Assembly (NCBI GenBank): GCA_023105745.1
Contig: JALGQZ010000011.1
Coordinates: 18,688,975-18,752,974, forward strand
From: Austropuccinia psidii
Lineage: Eukaryota; Basidiomycota; Pucciniomycetes; Pucciniales; Sphaerophragmiaceae
Direction of reading: 5' to 3'
DNA: 64,000 nt
The notes under the pieces: generated by a model
Database searches by the model: none
What the model saw: the letters and a program-made list of their open reading frames with translations, nothing else
Told to the model about the DNA's origin: nothing
In this document: positions 1-11,834 of the stretch, in pieces
How the letters are laid out: every line of letters starts with the position of its first letter
Position numbering within the stretch: the stretch's first letter is position 1
Position numbers and translations under genes: made by a program

Positions 1-1165
1 ACTTTGGGAACTTGGTTACCATGTTACAACTACAGTAAATCTTAAGAAAATAGCAAATAACCTGCTATTTTGATGTGCCAAGGAGGTAAATAGCTACTTA
101 GACTCCTGGAACCATGTCAATTCTTAATTATTTTCCATGGATAAACCCCAAAAGAGTAATTAAAACCCTTTTTGGACTTGTATCCATTGATTTATTTCAT
201 AGCAACCAGCTAAACACTGATATTTGCAATTCTATGTAGAAATGACTTAAAAGGTTCAAAAATTCATTAGAGATCTTATTAATTAATCTCACTGAAACTT
301 AAAGGACCAATGTAGAACTGTTTTATCTATCCCAAAACCAAAAATAATTATGGTTCTACTGGTAAAATTAAATTTTTTACTTACAGTCCATTTTTGACTA
401 TTCCATGTGAAACACTGAATCTTCAAAAATTCACAGTATATACAACCTGTGATGAAATTACCAAGAACATGGACAGCTTGGAGATATAAATGATTATTTT
501 GTAATAAACGACCATTTAGAGGTGTTACTCCTTTTATTCTTAACCATATTTGGGTTGGTACTAATGTAAAAGCATCAAGTAAGTAATTATGATAATCTTA
601 CGTGACATCAGATCATGCAATCAATAATCCAAAAGGGTTTATTGTTTTCTCACTAACTGGCTTTTCAGTTTTTCCATGGCACGCCTCGTGAGATGTCTTA
701 GACTTAAAACAGGCCTCCTCTTGCTGTTTTTTCCACAGAATCATCCTATTATCATTTAAATCATTGTTGCCAACAAGTAAGTATTAGTTAAAGCTATTCT
801 TAAGTGTTTTAATTTTTTCAGAATCAATCAGAAAGACATGAAATCATAGAATCCAACTTTATATTGTTGTAATACTGTTATAAATACATTTTGATCAATT
901 AAATCCACAATTCTACATCAAATCTCTCTATCTTATCTTTCAATAAGCGCTTTTGAATATTAGTGAGTGATTTATCTTTAATTCTTAAAGTTTTTCTTTA
1001 AAAAATTTGTTTTCTTCATGAATTTTACTTAGAATTACTCTTGCCAAAGATAATTATATATTAAAATAATTTTATCATTTTAATAAAAGAAGTTTTATTA
1101 TTAAAATCTTCTTGTAATTGATTCTTGTAGACAATTACTGCTCACTGTTAAAATCCCATGTTACA
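1..1165 (+). repeat. LTR family g, copy 1 (cut by window edge)
   Basis: This segment aligns along its whole length with the copy at about 1414-2590, with many point differences (roughly 85-90% identical by eye). Both contain the run starting TTGGTTACCATGTTACAA and the run ending near GACAATTACTGCTCACT. Similar copies lie at about 61195-62600 (same strand) and 52120-52965 (opposite strand). Dispersed copies that end in TACA suggest a long terminal repeat, but no internal retroelement genes are attached to any copy here, so the family is unassigned. The left end is lost at the window edge. Similarity stops near 1165, followed by about 170 bp of weakly related sequence. Confidence 0.6.
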
Positions 1166-1335
1166 TATACACTAAGAATAGTGTTATGCATGTTTTGGGA
1201 ACTTGATATCATGTTATTCTTACATGGACCTTTTGTACACCCATAGTGGATATCTCACTTTAAGCTTAAATTTCTATTTTGACATGACAAATAAGCTAGG
1301 GGGACAAAAGACATCAAAGAGAGCCAGGGTACCCA

Positions 1336-2724
1336 ACTTCTGAGGCCACAGAGGCGTCGACAGCTGCAAATCTTTGATCCATGGCTGATTGTGGCCCAAT
1401 TAGTAAACTAAAGCCCTTTGGGGACTTGGTTACCATGTTACAACTACAGTAAATCTTAAGAAAATAGCAAATAACCTGCTATTTTGACGTGCCAAGAAGG
1501 TAAACAGCTACTTAGACTCCTGTAACCATGTCAATTCTTAATTATTTTCCATTGATAAACCCCAAAAGTGTAATTAAAACCCTTTTTGGAGTTGTTTCCA
1601 TTGATTTACCTCATAGCAACCAGTTAAACACTGATATTTGCAATTCTACATAGAAATGAGGTAAAAACTTCAAAAATTCATTAAAAATACAGTTCTTAAT
1701 GAATCTCTCTGAAGTGTTCAAAACAGATGTCCAAGTGTATTATCTATTGTTCAACCAAAAATAATGACAATTTTACTAGTAAACTTAAATGTTTTACTTA
1801 GAGGCCATGTTTGACTATTCTATGCGAAACACTGAATCTTCAAAAATTCACAGTAATTACAACCTGTGATGAAGTTTCTAATAAAAATGATAGCTTTGAG
1901 AAATGAAGGATTTTTTTGGAATAAAAGAAGATTTACAGATGTTACTCCTTTTAAGCTTAACCATATTGGGGTTGGTAGTCATGTAAAAGCATCAATTAAG
2001 TAATTATGATTATCTTATGTGACAACAGATGATGGAATCAATAATCGAAAAAGGTTTATTTTTTTCTCACTCACTGGTTTTTCAGTTTGCTCCATGGCAT
2101 TCCTCTGTGAGCATTTGTTGACTTAAAAGAGGCCTCCTCTTGCTGTTTTTTCCCTATCAAATCATCTTATTATCCATTTATATCATTGTTACCAACAGGT
2201 AAGTATTAGTTAAACTATTCTTACATGTTTTAATTCTTTCAAAATCAATCAGAAAGACTTGAAATCCTAGAATCCAACTATATATTTTTGTAATCCTGCT
2301 ATAAATCATTTTTGATCCCTTGAATCCACATTTTTACATAAAACTTCTCTACTTATATCTTTCAATAAGTTCTTTGGAGTATAAGTGAGTCATTTATCTT
2401 TCATTGTTAAAGTTTTTCTCTAAAATGAGTTTTCTACAAGAATTTTCTTTGTAATTATTCTTGCAAAAGATAATTATATATTAAAATAATTCTATTATTT
2501 TAATAAGAGCAGCTTTTAGTATTAAATTCTTCTTGTAATTAATTCTTGTAGACAATTACTGCTCACTTTTAAAATCACTAGTAGTTTTTAACAAGTGAAA
2601 GAAATAATTATTTAATTGTTCAATTGTGGTTATAATAATATTTTATTATTATACTTCATAAGGACAGAAATATTACTGTTGATTAATAGTAATATTATCA
2701 TCAGTTTTATAGTCAAATCTTACA
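1336..2724 (+). repeat. LTR family g, copy 2
   Basis: This is a second copy of the same repeat, about 1.4 kb. It starts near the shared run CTTCTGAGGCC and ends in CTTACA at 2724. The opposite-strand copy starts with the matching TGTAAG at 52120, which supports this as a true LTR edge. A TATA-like GCTATAAATCA lies near 2288 on the plus strand, about 950 bp from the start, a position expected for an LTR promoter. The exact start is uncertain. No gag or pol follows, so it is best read as a solo LTR or remnant. Confidence 0.55.
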
Positions 2725-3710
2725 CAGCCATTGAGGCCCAGGCTGCTTATTGTCTGCATAATATTGGACAACAGCAACTTGTAAAGGTTATTCACTATAT
2801 CACCCCTCATTCAGTGGAGGTCACCATGCAGAAGGTAACTTTCAAGCTAATCTGTGTACCTGATTGTATTACTATTCTGAAATCATTCTTTATGAAAATC
2901 ACATATTCCCATCACCAATCGTTCCAAGAAAAGGAATGCTCATTATCTGCATGAGCCTTCCTAGTTTTATGTCATTTGTGTTTGACAAAGCTGATAACCT
3001 TTTGCAACCCCGTCACAGGTCCACAATTCTGAAAACCATGAGCTAGATGGAACTTCTTCAATATTTCCTGAATTAAAATGAGCAATAGACAAATATTGAT
3101 AAGGGACACCATAGTAAATTACTACATACCAGCTCATATTGTTCATATTCTAATTTCTTCATCCAGATGTAGCACATTGAAGAAATAATCATCAGATTTT
3201 ATTACACCCACACAAACAATTAACCAAACCTTATTATGTCAATGTGCTATACATTTATTTTCCTAGCCTATTGCAGAGTATCACCATTTGTCCTAATAAC
3301 TGGCATTTCAAGTATTTTGAGGGCAATAGTCTGCATCTTACTACAACCTTTAAGCCAATCTTGATAAAATACCTAAAAAAATAGCCCTTCAGGAATATCC
3401 CCATCACCTCGAAATCTATAAATAGTTTCTTTACCCTTTTTTTAATCTGATTACAAAACTCTTTGTCTCAAACGATTTTTAATAACAACTCATTAAATAG
3501 GCCTGAGCGCCAGCGTTAGCCCACTTTGCGGTAAACTTGATGGCCATTTTCCACAACCTCCTCAGTTTCTGAGCATACTCAAGGGTCATTTAGTTTTGAT
3601 GCTAGAATTGGAAATTTAGCTGTATCACACTATTCTTAACAGCGCTCACAGGTCTGCACATAATCAATTAGATTATCATCAGAGTTACTTCAAAACAAAG
3701 AAGAGATACA
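2725..3710. other. Coding relics, no intact gene
   Basis: About 1 kb between LTR g and the transposon accessory gene. On the plus strand, about 2730-3045 reads as two overlapping frames rich in ordinary codons, but without any motif I recognise. On the minus strand, 3479-3589 is a 36-codon ATG-started frame with a basic, Lys/Arg/Trp-containing product. It could be a broken extension of the gene at 3711-5315. I see no transposon terminal repeat that I can defend here. Confidence 0.3.
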
Positions 3711-5315
3711 TTAACTAACCCTTTGACCAAAATTTGAAGGCTTTTGATTCTTCTTCTTTTTTACCAAATACTCTGCATCCTTTTGAAGAGACTTCCATTC
3801 TCTTTTCAAATAAGTGAAATATTGCTCTATTAAAGCTGCCACAACCCTGTAGTTATTATGATCCTTGTTCCAACAGTAGTGATGATACTCAATTCTGACA
3901 AGTGTGAGACGGAATGTAGGGTAAAACACCATAGACATCAACTTGTTGAATGGATGTTGCCATGAGCTCTCCCAGTCCCAAGTGAATTGCTTTAGTCCTA
4001 GCTTGTTGAGCTCATTTTTGCAGTATCTTTGGAAACCCTGAGACTGAACCTATGTTGATGGCTCCTTGAAAACATCCTCAGGGAGATATCTGAGATGACC
4101 AGCCACTTTAATTGCAATTTCACACTCTTCTGTGCTGGGTGGTTCTGGTAGTGAGGAAAAATCCTTATCATTTACTTTGAGTAGGAACAGACAATGCATG
4201 TGTTCAACTGATCTCATCCCATGGAAATTTTCTGGAAGTTCTGATTTCAGCCATTTTTTTGCTCCTTCTGGTTTGCACATTTTTCCACATTGTGAGCTTT
4301 GCGCACCTGGTTCCTTCACTGTCTCATCTCGGATTGATTGAGCATACTCTGGGAAAGGGGCATTTGAGGATGGGTGAACCCACTATTTGACTGAGTGCCT
4401 TGCTCATGCGCCATGAAATTGTCCCTCCTTGGTTCATCATTTTTTTCACTTTGAGTCGGAGACATGCTTGCATCCTCATCATCCACATTATTTTCTCTTG
4501 ATGAACTGGAATGACCCATTCTTGGTTTGGAGGTATATGGATGATGACATCCAGTGACTTTTTCTTTATGAACCAGAGGTGAGGATGCATAAAGTTCATC
4601 ACCTGCCATGCAAATCATCAGTTAACACAGCAAAAAATTAATAAAGACTGGTCATACTCACAATCTTCAATTGGCTCCTGAGATTGGAATGTCTTGCCTT
4701 TAGGTGCCATATCTAGCCCATGAAACAAACATGTCAGATTTTGCAAAAGTCTATATTCCGAAATCCAACAGACTTACTTTTATTAAGTGTCAATCCCAGA
4801 TTTCCCTCTGAAAGTCAACTCCGACTAACATTTTCCAATGGTCTTTTTTGCCTCACACCATCAACCAGAATTTCATGGCCCACATGAACCTGAGATCCTG
4901 ATGGAATATTGAGGGTTGGCTGTTTACTTTTCCCAAAGGGTTCCTGGGACATGACTGGATTCCAACTAGTATTAATGAGGAATTCTTGTGGATATTTTGA
5001 TTGTGTATTAGCCTTTGATGAGATCTCAGGTGTGCTTCCTGGCCACTCAGACACATGCATTTGTGTATCAGTGGGATTTGGGGGAATTGGAGTGATGGAA
5101 ATATTAGCAATGGACCAAGTGCTGGAAGTTTGAGAAGTTGCTTTTCCCACATCAATGTTGAGACCTGAGACATTCATTGAGGATGCAATAGGGGTTGTGA
5201 GTGGAATGTTGGGACTGATTGGTGACTGTTTTGTTTGAAGATATTCTATACTAGATTCACTATCTGAGTCATGAACAGAACCTGAATGGGATTTACATGG
5301 TTTGGAAGACAACAT
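3711..5315 (-). pseudogene. Accessory gene of the Plavaka-like transposon, broken
   Basis: Minus-strand reading frames at 5315-4815, 4618-4316, 4319-4050 and 3941-3711 line up as one protein broken by stops and frameshifts. The ATG is at 5315-5313. The N-terminal part is Ser/Thr/Pro-rich and looks disordered. The middle carries a short region with RENNVDDEDAS. The C-terminal third is compact and basic, with the run YHHYCWNKDHNNYRVVAALI followed by YFTYLKREWKSLQKDAEYLV. I recognise this C-terminal block as an uncharacterised protein type that sits beside CMC-type transposases in rust genomes. That is memory, not a search. Its function is unknown. It is transcribed away from the transposase at 6250, so the two genes would share the intergenic region at 5316-6249. 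Confidence 0.55.
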
Positions 5316-6249
5316 GATGGCTAAGAACCTACAGCTATCTTTTCAACTTGATAAAAAAGCTCAATATTATGATAAAATAGAGTGATTTCAAACATATAAT
5401 AGAGAAACTGTATGAATAGTGGGAACAAAGTCTCTCGTTGAATTCTAATAATACTTTTTTAGGAAAATTCTCCCTGCCTACTCTTGAGGTCCTCTGCTTT
5501 TGTCGGAAACCACACTGCACGGCCTACCAGCATATAATGTCATATTTCCTTGATCTCAAAGGGAACCCATTACCCATAAGTAATCAGATTCAATAAACAT
5601 TTCCCCCTCCCCATTGTCAAATTGTGTTCATTGTCCAACTGCCAATATATGCATCAAAATTTCCAAGCATTCTATATCTGTATAAGGGTATATTCATGAA
5701 GGATTTACCCACAAAACAGACATCACCTTTTTAAGAAAGGCGAGAAATTCCAACCATTTGAAAGCCTGCTGCACTCAAACCCAATACAAAGACTTTAGCT
5801 CAACTGCAAATGCTAATTTAATAGAGCTATAGCATTATGTCTGTAAGACGGTTTGATACATGTGAATTGGCCTGCCAGCTTACATGGTTTGAATGTAAAT
5901 CCCCGCAATTCAATGCTGACACATCCCTAATGGAACGCCCCTCAAAGGTAAAACCCACCCTATCAGCATGTGTAAATAAAATAGAATATGTAAAAGCATT
6001 GAGCAGCATGGCATTTTACAAAACTAACCTCTTAACCAATTCCCCCATCCAGATGAGACATGTTACACTTTATCCCCTGCAGCTCAGCCACCATTACAAG
6101 TAGGATAAAATCCTCAACTGGCTCAAATCATCTCTCCCCTTCATAGAGAATCACTCAATTTTTTTTCCAATTAATAACACTACTAAGAACTTGCACATCA
6201 ACCATAGATATTTATAAACAAATCAGACTTATTCAAAATTCCTGCAACA
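5316..6249. promoter_or_regulatory. Divergent intergenic region of the Plavaka-like transposon
   Basis: This is 934 bp between the leftward accessory gene and the rightward transposase fragment. I see no open frame of interest and no LTR similarity. The divergent layout implies that promoters for both genes lie here or did once. No specific TATA box or binding site could be assigned with confidence. Confidence 0.35.
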
Positions 6250-7471
6250 ATGACAACCTGCCACTATTCCTCAATGCATATATGCATGTGTCAACACTGC
6301 TCAACTCAAACAAACTCTTTGCCTGAGGGTGATAGGCGGGGAGTTGCCTTCACACCTTTCCAATATAAACAGCACATTAAAAAGCTCAAATCAGCCATTG
6401 CACCCAAATCTCTTCCAAACATCCCTACTTCTGCATCAGGATCTGAGTGCGCGCAAACTCTATTGGATCAAAGTTTTCCAGCTGATTATACTCAATTGAC
6501 CCAAAGCACATTCTCCACACCACCAGGTCTCACTTCCACTTCACAGAAACCATACAGCTTCAGTCCAAACCTTCCCCCACACAATCTTGGAATGATTATA
6601 TCCCCCATTCTGTCATTAAGGTATAATATACCCAGCAGGGATTCACGCATTCTCAACCCCTCCCTGAACCTGCTGATAAAGTCCCTATCTCAAGCTGAGA
6701 TGGTCCCCCCAATCCTGCATTCCATATACCTCAAGATCTCAGTACCATATTTAAACATCTCCAATTGAAGCCAGTCATTAAAAACTATATATTTTGTCCT
6801 CAATGTTTCTTTCTTAATGGCCTTAATGAATCTGTCACAACTGACCAACCCCTCTGTCAATGCCATAATGACCCAAATGATCATGATCCCCCTTGCATAA
6901 AATCATTAGGACAATTCATCAATTCCTTTGATCCCTGCACCCAAAAGCACAACCAAAATGAAGAAAAATTTTATACCAAGAAAACATTTCATTTATCAAC
7001 CATTCAAAAATTGGCTTGCCAGATTTCTCCAGCAGGCTGAAATTGTGGAAATTCTGCATCAACATCAACAATCTCAAATTCCTGAAGGTTCCCCCAAATG
7101 GGATGGAATGGTCTGGAGATGCATCACTGGCACTAGAAATATCAATGACCCCCCATTCATGTACATCCCTGGTGCATTGGCCTTCTCCATTTATGTGGAC
7201 TGGTTCAATGCACATGGACAGTCAATCTGGTTGGTCATCATTGGAACTATCATTCTTATTTGTCTTAATCTCCCCCCAAGTGAAAGATTGAAGCCAGAGA
7301 ATATCTATGTTTCAGGAATCATCCCTGGTCTGAAGGAGCCAACTGCCCTTCAATTGCATTACCTATTAATGCCACTCATCAAGGAGCTCGAAGAGCTATG
7401 GCAAGGTTACCATTTCTCACCAACTTCAACAGGTCCTTCAGGATCCTTTATCCATGTTACCATCCTCATGG
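6250..7471 (+). pseudogene. CMC/Plavaka-like transposase, N-terminal part
   Basis: This is the first piece of a transposase interrupted by LTR A. The frame at 6250-6768 carries a Cys/His-containing start (CMCQHCSTQT) followed by LPEGDRRGVAFTPFQYKQH. The frame at 6765 onward has a second cluster (CPQC, CQCH), and the frame at 6928-7471 has WDGMVWRCITGTRNINDPPF, VDWFNAHG and LICLNLPPSERLKPENIYV followed by GIIPGLKEPTALQL. The LNLPxxxRxxPENxxxxGIxPGxKEP pattern is a hallmark of the Plavaka type of CMC transposases in basidiomycetes. At least one frame change is needed between 6770 and 6930. Reading stops at 7471, where the LTR begins, and resumes in frame at 9451. The element would cut and paste DNA in the nucleus; this copy is inactive. 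Confidence 0.8.
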
Positions 7472-8430
7472 TGTGGGAACTCCTTTTGTTGTGGGATAAA
7501 TAATAGGCAGTACCTTGAGGGGGAAATTATTGGTGAGTCTGTTTTGAATTTCAGAATTAGCCAATAACCATGGGTGCTAAGGTGTATTAGCTGCCCCTCT
7601 AAATATACTGAATAAGATACCCTTTTGATGAGATCACAAATCAATTATTTAGTTTTGGGGCTTTTCAATTAGAGAATTTTATTCAGCAGTCTCTATCCGT
7701 CTGTCAATAAAAGATCACTATTATAATAATGGTAATAGTTAATATTTTTTTTTTAATAATTTAGGTTTGCTTAACTTTCTTGTTATTGATTATAATTCTT
7801 TTTAATTAATTCCTCTAGTATTCCTTCTTTCAATACCTGAGATATTTAAATAATATTTTTTAAGATCACTATTAATATTAATAATAATAATAATCTTGAT
7901 AGCTGGCTAATACTTTTAAAGGTGATTTAATAATACTATCAATATAGCTATAATAAATCAATATAGGTATAATAATTTAAGGGTAAGATAATTCTTTAAG
8001 GGTGGTTTTGTTTAATATAAGGGTGAGATATAAATGATATAATAGTAATATAATACTATTAGGATCAATATAAATATAATCCAATATACCTAAGAGGCTA
8101 TTGATATAAGGTATAAGGGTAAGATGATATCCCTTCTATAAATAAGGGTTATTGATAAATTAGATAAGATCACTATTGGTAATATCTTCAAACAATACTT
8201 CAACACTACTACTATAATGGTAAGACTATTAAATAATATTAAACTCTTTCATTAAAATTATAAATATATTTCATTAATTTATCATAAATAATACTATAAG
8301 ATACTGAGCCTTGCTACTGATCTTTTTCAATATAAATACTAGATTATCCTACTAGAGAAGGGATGGATTGATCCTCAAAATTATTGTCTGAATCAGAAGC
8401 ATGGGGGAAAAAACAGGGAGAGAGGCCCTT

Positions 8431-8438
8431 TATTTATA
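8431..8438 (-). promoter_or_regulatory. TATA box of LTR A (solo copy)
   Basis: The minus-strand TATAAATA lies in the context AAAAGGTATAAATAAAGGG. The same sequence stands at 26833-26840 in the other full copy, at an equal distance from the U3 edge. Confidence 0.6.
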
Positions 8439-8493
8439 CCTTTTGGTCCCTCCATAGAGCCTTCCAAAAACAAGGGACTTAGAAAAAATTCCA

Positions 8494-8883
8494 CCTTGAG
8501 ACATTTTTGCTGGTACGTAAATTAAGAAGGGTGACATTTGATCAAGATATTGAACCATATGTTTGGTTGATTGCACCATTCTGAACCTTATTATTGTCAG
8601 TGCACAGCCTTGAGACATTTTTGCTAGTGGTTAAATTTGGAATGGTGTCATTTGTTCAGGATATTGCACCATATGTTTGGTTGATTGCACCATACTTTTT
8701 GAATCATACTCTTATTTTAACTAAACTTTATTCTTATTATGCACAGCCTTGAGACATTTTTGCTAGTGGTTAAATTTGGAATGGTGTCATTTGATACAGA
8801 TATTGCACCATATGTTTGGTTGATTGCACCATTTTAAAAAACTGTATTCTTATCTCTACTAACCTTATTTTTCTTCTTCACAG
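8494..8883. repeat. Tandem repeat in the U3 of LTR A
   Basis: Three imperfect units start with CCTTGAGACATTTTTGCT at 8494, 8608 and 8747. Their lengths are 114, 139 and 137 bp. Each unit includes ATATGTTTGGTTGATTGCAC, and each is preceded or followed by CACAGCC. Units 2 and 3 are closest to each other. The array lies upstream of the TATA box in the sense of the LTR. Confidence 0.8.
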
Positions 8884-9350
8884 CCTTAATCTGTATTGAG
8901 TTGATTATTTCTCTATGTAAAATTTAATTTGTAAATAATACCTGTAATGTTTGGTTATGGGAGTTTAAGTGGGGATTGAGTAATGTAACACTATTTCAAC
9001 TTATATGTAAGTGTTTTTTTATGTCAAGACATGTAACACATTATGTTGTAAGAGTAATGGTATCATTTATGTAATATTACACATGTTTATTCATTTTTAA
9101 TATTTAGACAATCTGCATTATCTTTAAGCATATCCTTGTACGTAGTATAGAGTGTACAGTATCATTTCTCTTCTTTAATCCATGATATCTAGAAAACTAT
9201 TGACATTATGGGGTTGAGGCAATATGTGACTATAGGTTAAATTTGATGTATATTCCAGTGGAATACTTATTTTTGTTATTTTAATATAATTCTACTCCTT
9301 TTTCTTGCAGTTTCTTAGTTTTATCTTTCACTTTTTATCTTTATTTTCTT

Positions 9351-9369
9351 TATATATATATATATATAT
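9351..9369. repeat. TA microsatellite
   Basis: A run of TA dinucleotides, 19 bp, near the U3 edge of the solo LTR A. Confidence 0.9.
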
Positions 9370-9446
9370 TATTATTGTTATTGATCAAAGTTTTAGCTTT
9401 GAAATTGTGGATTTGAACCTTGAAAGAACTGGTATGGAATACCACA

Positions 9447-9995
9447 TTGGCCATTGCTGATATGGTGGTCATTTGCAAGCTTACTGGATTCATTTCTCAT
9501 TCAGGCAACAACTTTTGTAATTTTTGCACCATTAACAAAGCTCAAATTGAAGAAATTGCTCCTCAATCTCACTACACACACTCATACCAAAATCATAAAT
9601 CAACCATTGGGAAATGGCTTGGGGAATCCCAGAAACAAAGAAAAGCAATTTTCTCTGAGTATGGAGTGCAATATTCAATTTTGGAAGACCTATCATATTG
9701 GGATGCAACCAGAATGGTTAATCTGGACATAATGCATGATTTAATCCTTGGAATTTTGACGGATCATGCAACTTTAAAATTGTGCATTTTAGAGTCCAAC
9801 TCAAAAATATATTTCAGGTCCCACAGGAATTTCAATGACACCAACAGTTCAGACTCAGATTCCATGACCTCCAACAGCTCTCTTGATCAAATAATATTGA
9901 GAGAGGCCCCCTCCCTGAGAAGAGACGCAGTGAAAATAATAAATGAGTCACTCCCCACTACTTCCACCCAAAAAAATTACTTACCAAAGACCACC
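9447..9995 (+). pseudogene. CMC/Plavaka-like transposase, middle part
   Basis: The transposase frame resumes here after the LTR. It reads ADMVVICKLTGFISHSGNNF, then a CxxC pair (C-N-F-C, 9516-9527), then SEYGVQYSILEDLSYWDATR, and then NLDIMHDLILGIL (from 9720). The CxxC pair followed by a D-x-M-H motif is characteristic of CMC-superfamily transposases, where a Cys/His insertion lies inside the DDE catalytic fold. The Asp of LDIMH is a good candidate for a metal-binding residue. The tail is Ser/Asp-rich (about 9830-9895). The frame is open from 9420 to 10007, but true transposase ends at 9995, where the next LTR begins. Confidence 0.8.
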
Positions 9996-11834
9996 TGTAA
10001 GCCTTAGAGGTAATTTCATATACCCAAAAGACCACAAATACAAAAATAACATATTAATAGAAATAAAATAAATTTATTTATATTATTAAAATAAAAATCA
10101 ACATATAAATATAAAATTATATTAAAAATAAAGAATTAATTACAATTTAAAAATAAAAATACATTAAAAATTTTGTAAGTATAAAATTACATTTATACTT
10201 GAAAAAATTAAGTAAAAATGAAATTTTAACAAAATTGTGAAAAAATAAATAAATTTGGAAGAAAGTTAAATAAGAATTATTATAAGTTTTTATCCAATAA
10301 ATAAACACATTAAAATTCTTTCACCATTGGATTCCTCATTAAAAATCAGGTGGGGTCACCTCTGAGTGAAATTCTTGTAACTCAACTCTAAATAAGCTTA
10401 AATTAAGTTTTTAGTATTTTCAATAAAAAAGTTGAAAATCCTCAAAACTTTAATTTAATTCACACCACATGTGGTGTAACCATCAAATTTTGTGTTAAAA
10501 TTGAGGTGTTGTGTTTAGTTTAGAAGTTATGAGGAATTGAAGTATTTTCAATTGAATTCAATTGAAATTTCAAAATGTGCGCGTGTATTACATAAGTGAA
10601 CTTTGATTTACATATGAGGTGTCAATTATTACTGTATTGTACTGTACAATTGAATTGAATTACATATGTAAATTATAAGTATAATACATGATGAGGAATT
10701 AAAGGAAAAATAAATTGGAAAGATTAAATTTGGGGGGGGAAAAGGAACTCCAGCTCTAAGGGGGAGCTAGACCCCCAAAATCCTTGCTGAAAGGCGTGGG
10801 ATGTCAAAATTCACGCAAAAGTTCATCACTTTTGGCCTGCAATTGAGTTACAGAGTCTGTGAACTCAATTGATGATGAGGTTTTGATACCAACTGGGGTA
10901 GTTTTAGCTGTTGCCAAGAGGGTAAAACTACCCTTAAGATAAAACAATCATAGTAAAAACAGTTTTAACTGGTTTCTATGCCTCTGACACACCTTCTGAC
11001 GTGTTTTGAAGGCTCTAGGCCTGGTATTGCTATAGTAATAGCTGATTTAAAGGTCTAAAATGGCTAAAAATGGCTAAAAATGGCTTGAACCAGCCCTTTT
11101 TGGTCTGAACCAGGGTTCAATGATGCCATAATTGGCTTTTCTGTTGTTAGACTTTTTTTCACGACTGACAAGAGTAAATTTTACTTTTGGAGTAAGAGAA
11201 TTGGTGGCTATAAAAGAATGTCTTCTTGCCCCACTTTTCTCTTCATGTTAGAATCTTTTCCTTTTATTAATTAGTTTAAACACTGTTAAACCAATCAATA
11301 AAAGATTCAAACCACCATTTTTAAATCATTTTAATTCTTTTAACCACGTGAAAAAATCATTATAATCATTGTTTGTAACTCTTATAATCATTTTTACCCC
11401 TGAACCACCCCAAAAGTTAATTAAAGCATCTTTCATCACTGTAAACTTTGTGACTTTGCTTCCAAATTCACTCTGGTCACTTTTGGGCGTGTTTTCTCTT
11501 TAATATTCTTTTTGAAAGACTTTGTTCTTTAATTAATTGCTTGCAGTTCTTTGCTCAATTAATTCCAATTGAAATTGCTCTTGAAGAAATTTCTTTTGTA
11601 GCCTTAAAATATCTCTTGTAGAGAATTTTTTGGATAAATTTTTATTGTTGGTAAAACAATAAATTTTTATAATATTATTTTTTTATACTAATAAAGTTAT
11701 AAACAATAAAATTGGCGTGTTTTCTCTTAAAAATAATATTTCTTACTATTTTTAATTGATTTTTACCTTATACAAATTTTGAGGACAGGAAAAGTACATG
11801 ATTTTTAACCAAAGTTTCATCTCCACACCTTACA
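9996..11834 (+). mobile_element. Solo LTR, family e, copy 1, inside the transposase gene
   Basis: The 1839-bp insert starts TGTAAG and ends CTTACA, a perfect 6-bp inverted pair. It matches 33448-35271 in reverse orientation over its whole length, and 51098-52119 in the same orientation over its first two thirds. A TATA box at 11209-11215 lies 1.21 kb from the start, the same offset as in the reverse copy. No internal genes are present. Expected target duplications are not clean (CCACC on the left, CCGGC on the right). Joining the flanks gives an in-frame transposase reading (PKTT then GPLKQHPC), which shows the LTR entered coding sequence. Confidence 0.75.
11209..11215 (+). promoter_or_regulatory. 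TATA box of LTR e (copy 1)
   Basis: The sequence TATAAAA in GGCTATAAAAGAATG matches the one at 34065-34071 in the reverse copy, at the same offset from the LTR start. Confidence 0.55.

Larger units (their letters stand above)
7472..9446 (-). mobile_element. Solo LTR, Gypsy family A, inside the transposase gene
   Basis: The 1975-bp insert has matching terminal inverted bases TGTGG...CCACA on the plus strand. It shares long stretches with 25981-27798 (same orientation) and with 49680-50449 (reverse orientation). The leftward orientation is inferred from a TATA box (plus-strand TATTTATA, 8431-8438) placed about 1 kb from the U3 edge, as in the copy at 25981-27798. Flanking bases are ATGG at 7468-7471 and TTGG at 9447-9450, a one-mismatch 4-bp target duplication. 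Removing the LTR and one flank copy restores an in-frame ILMAIAD reading in the transposase. No gag or pol is attached, so this is a solo LTR. It carries a tandem repeat in U3. Confidence 0.8.

Noticed and set aside
1..2724. g1 and g2 as the two LTRs of one complete element
   Set aside because: Only about 170 bp lie between them, with no gag or pol.
9420..9446. Start codon of the second transposase piece at 9420
   Set aside because: These bases are the edge of LTR A; the transposase reading truly resumes at 9451.
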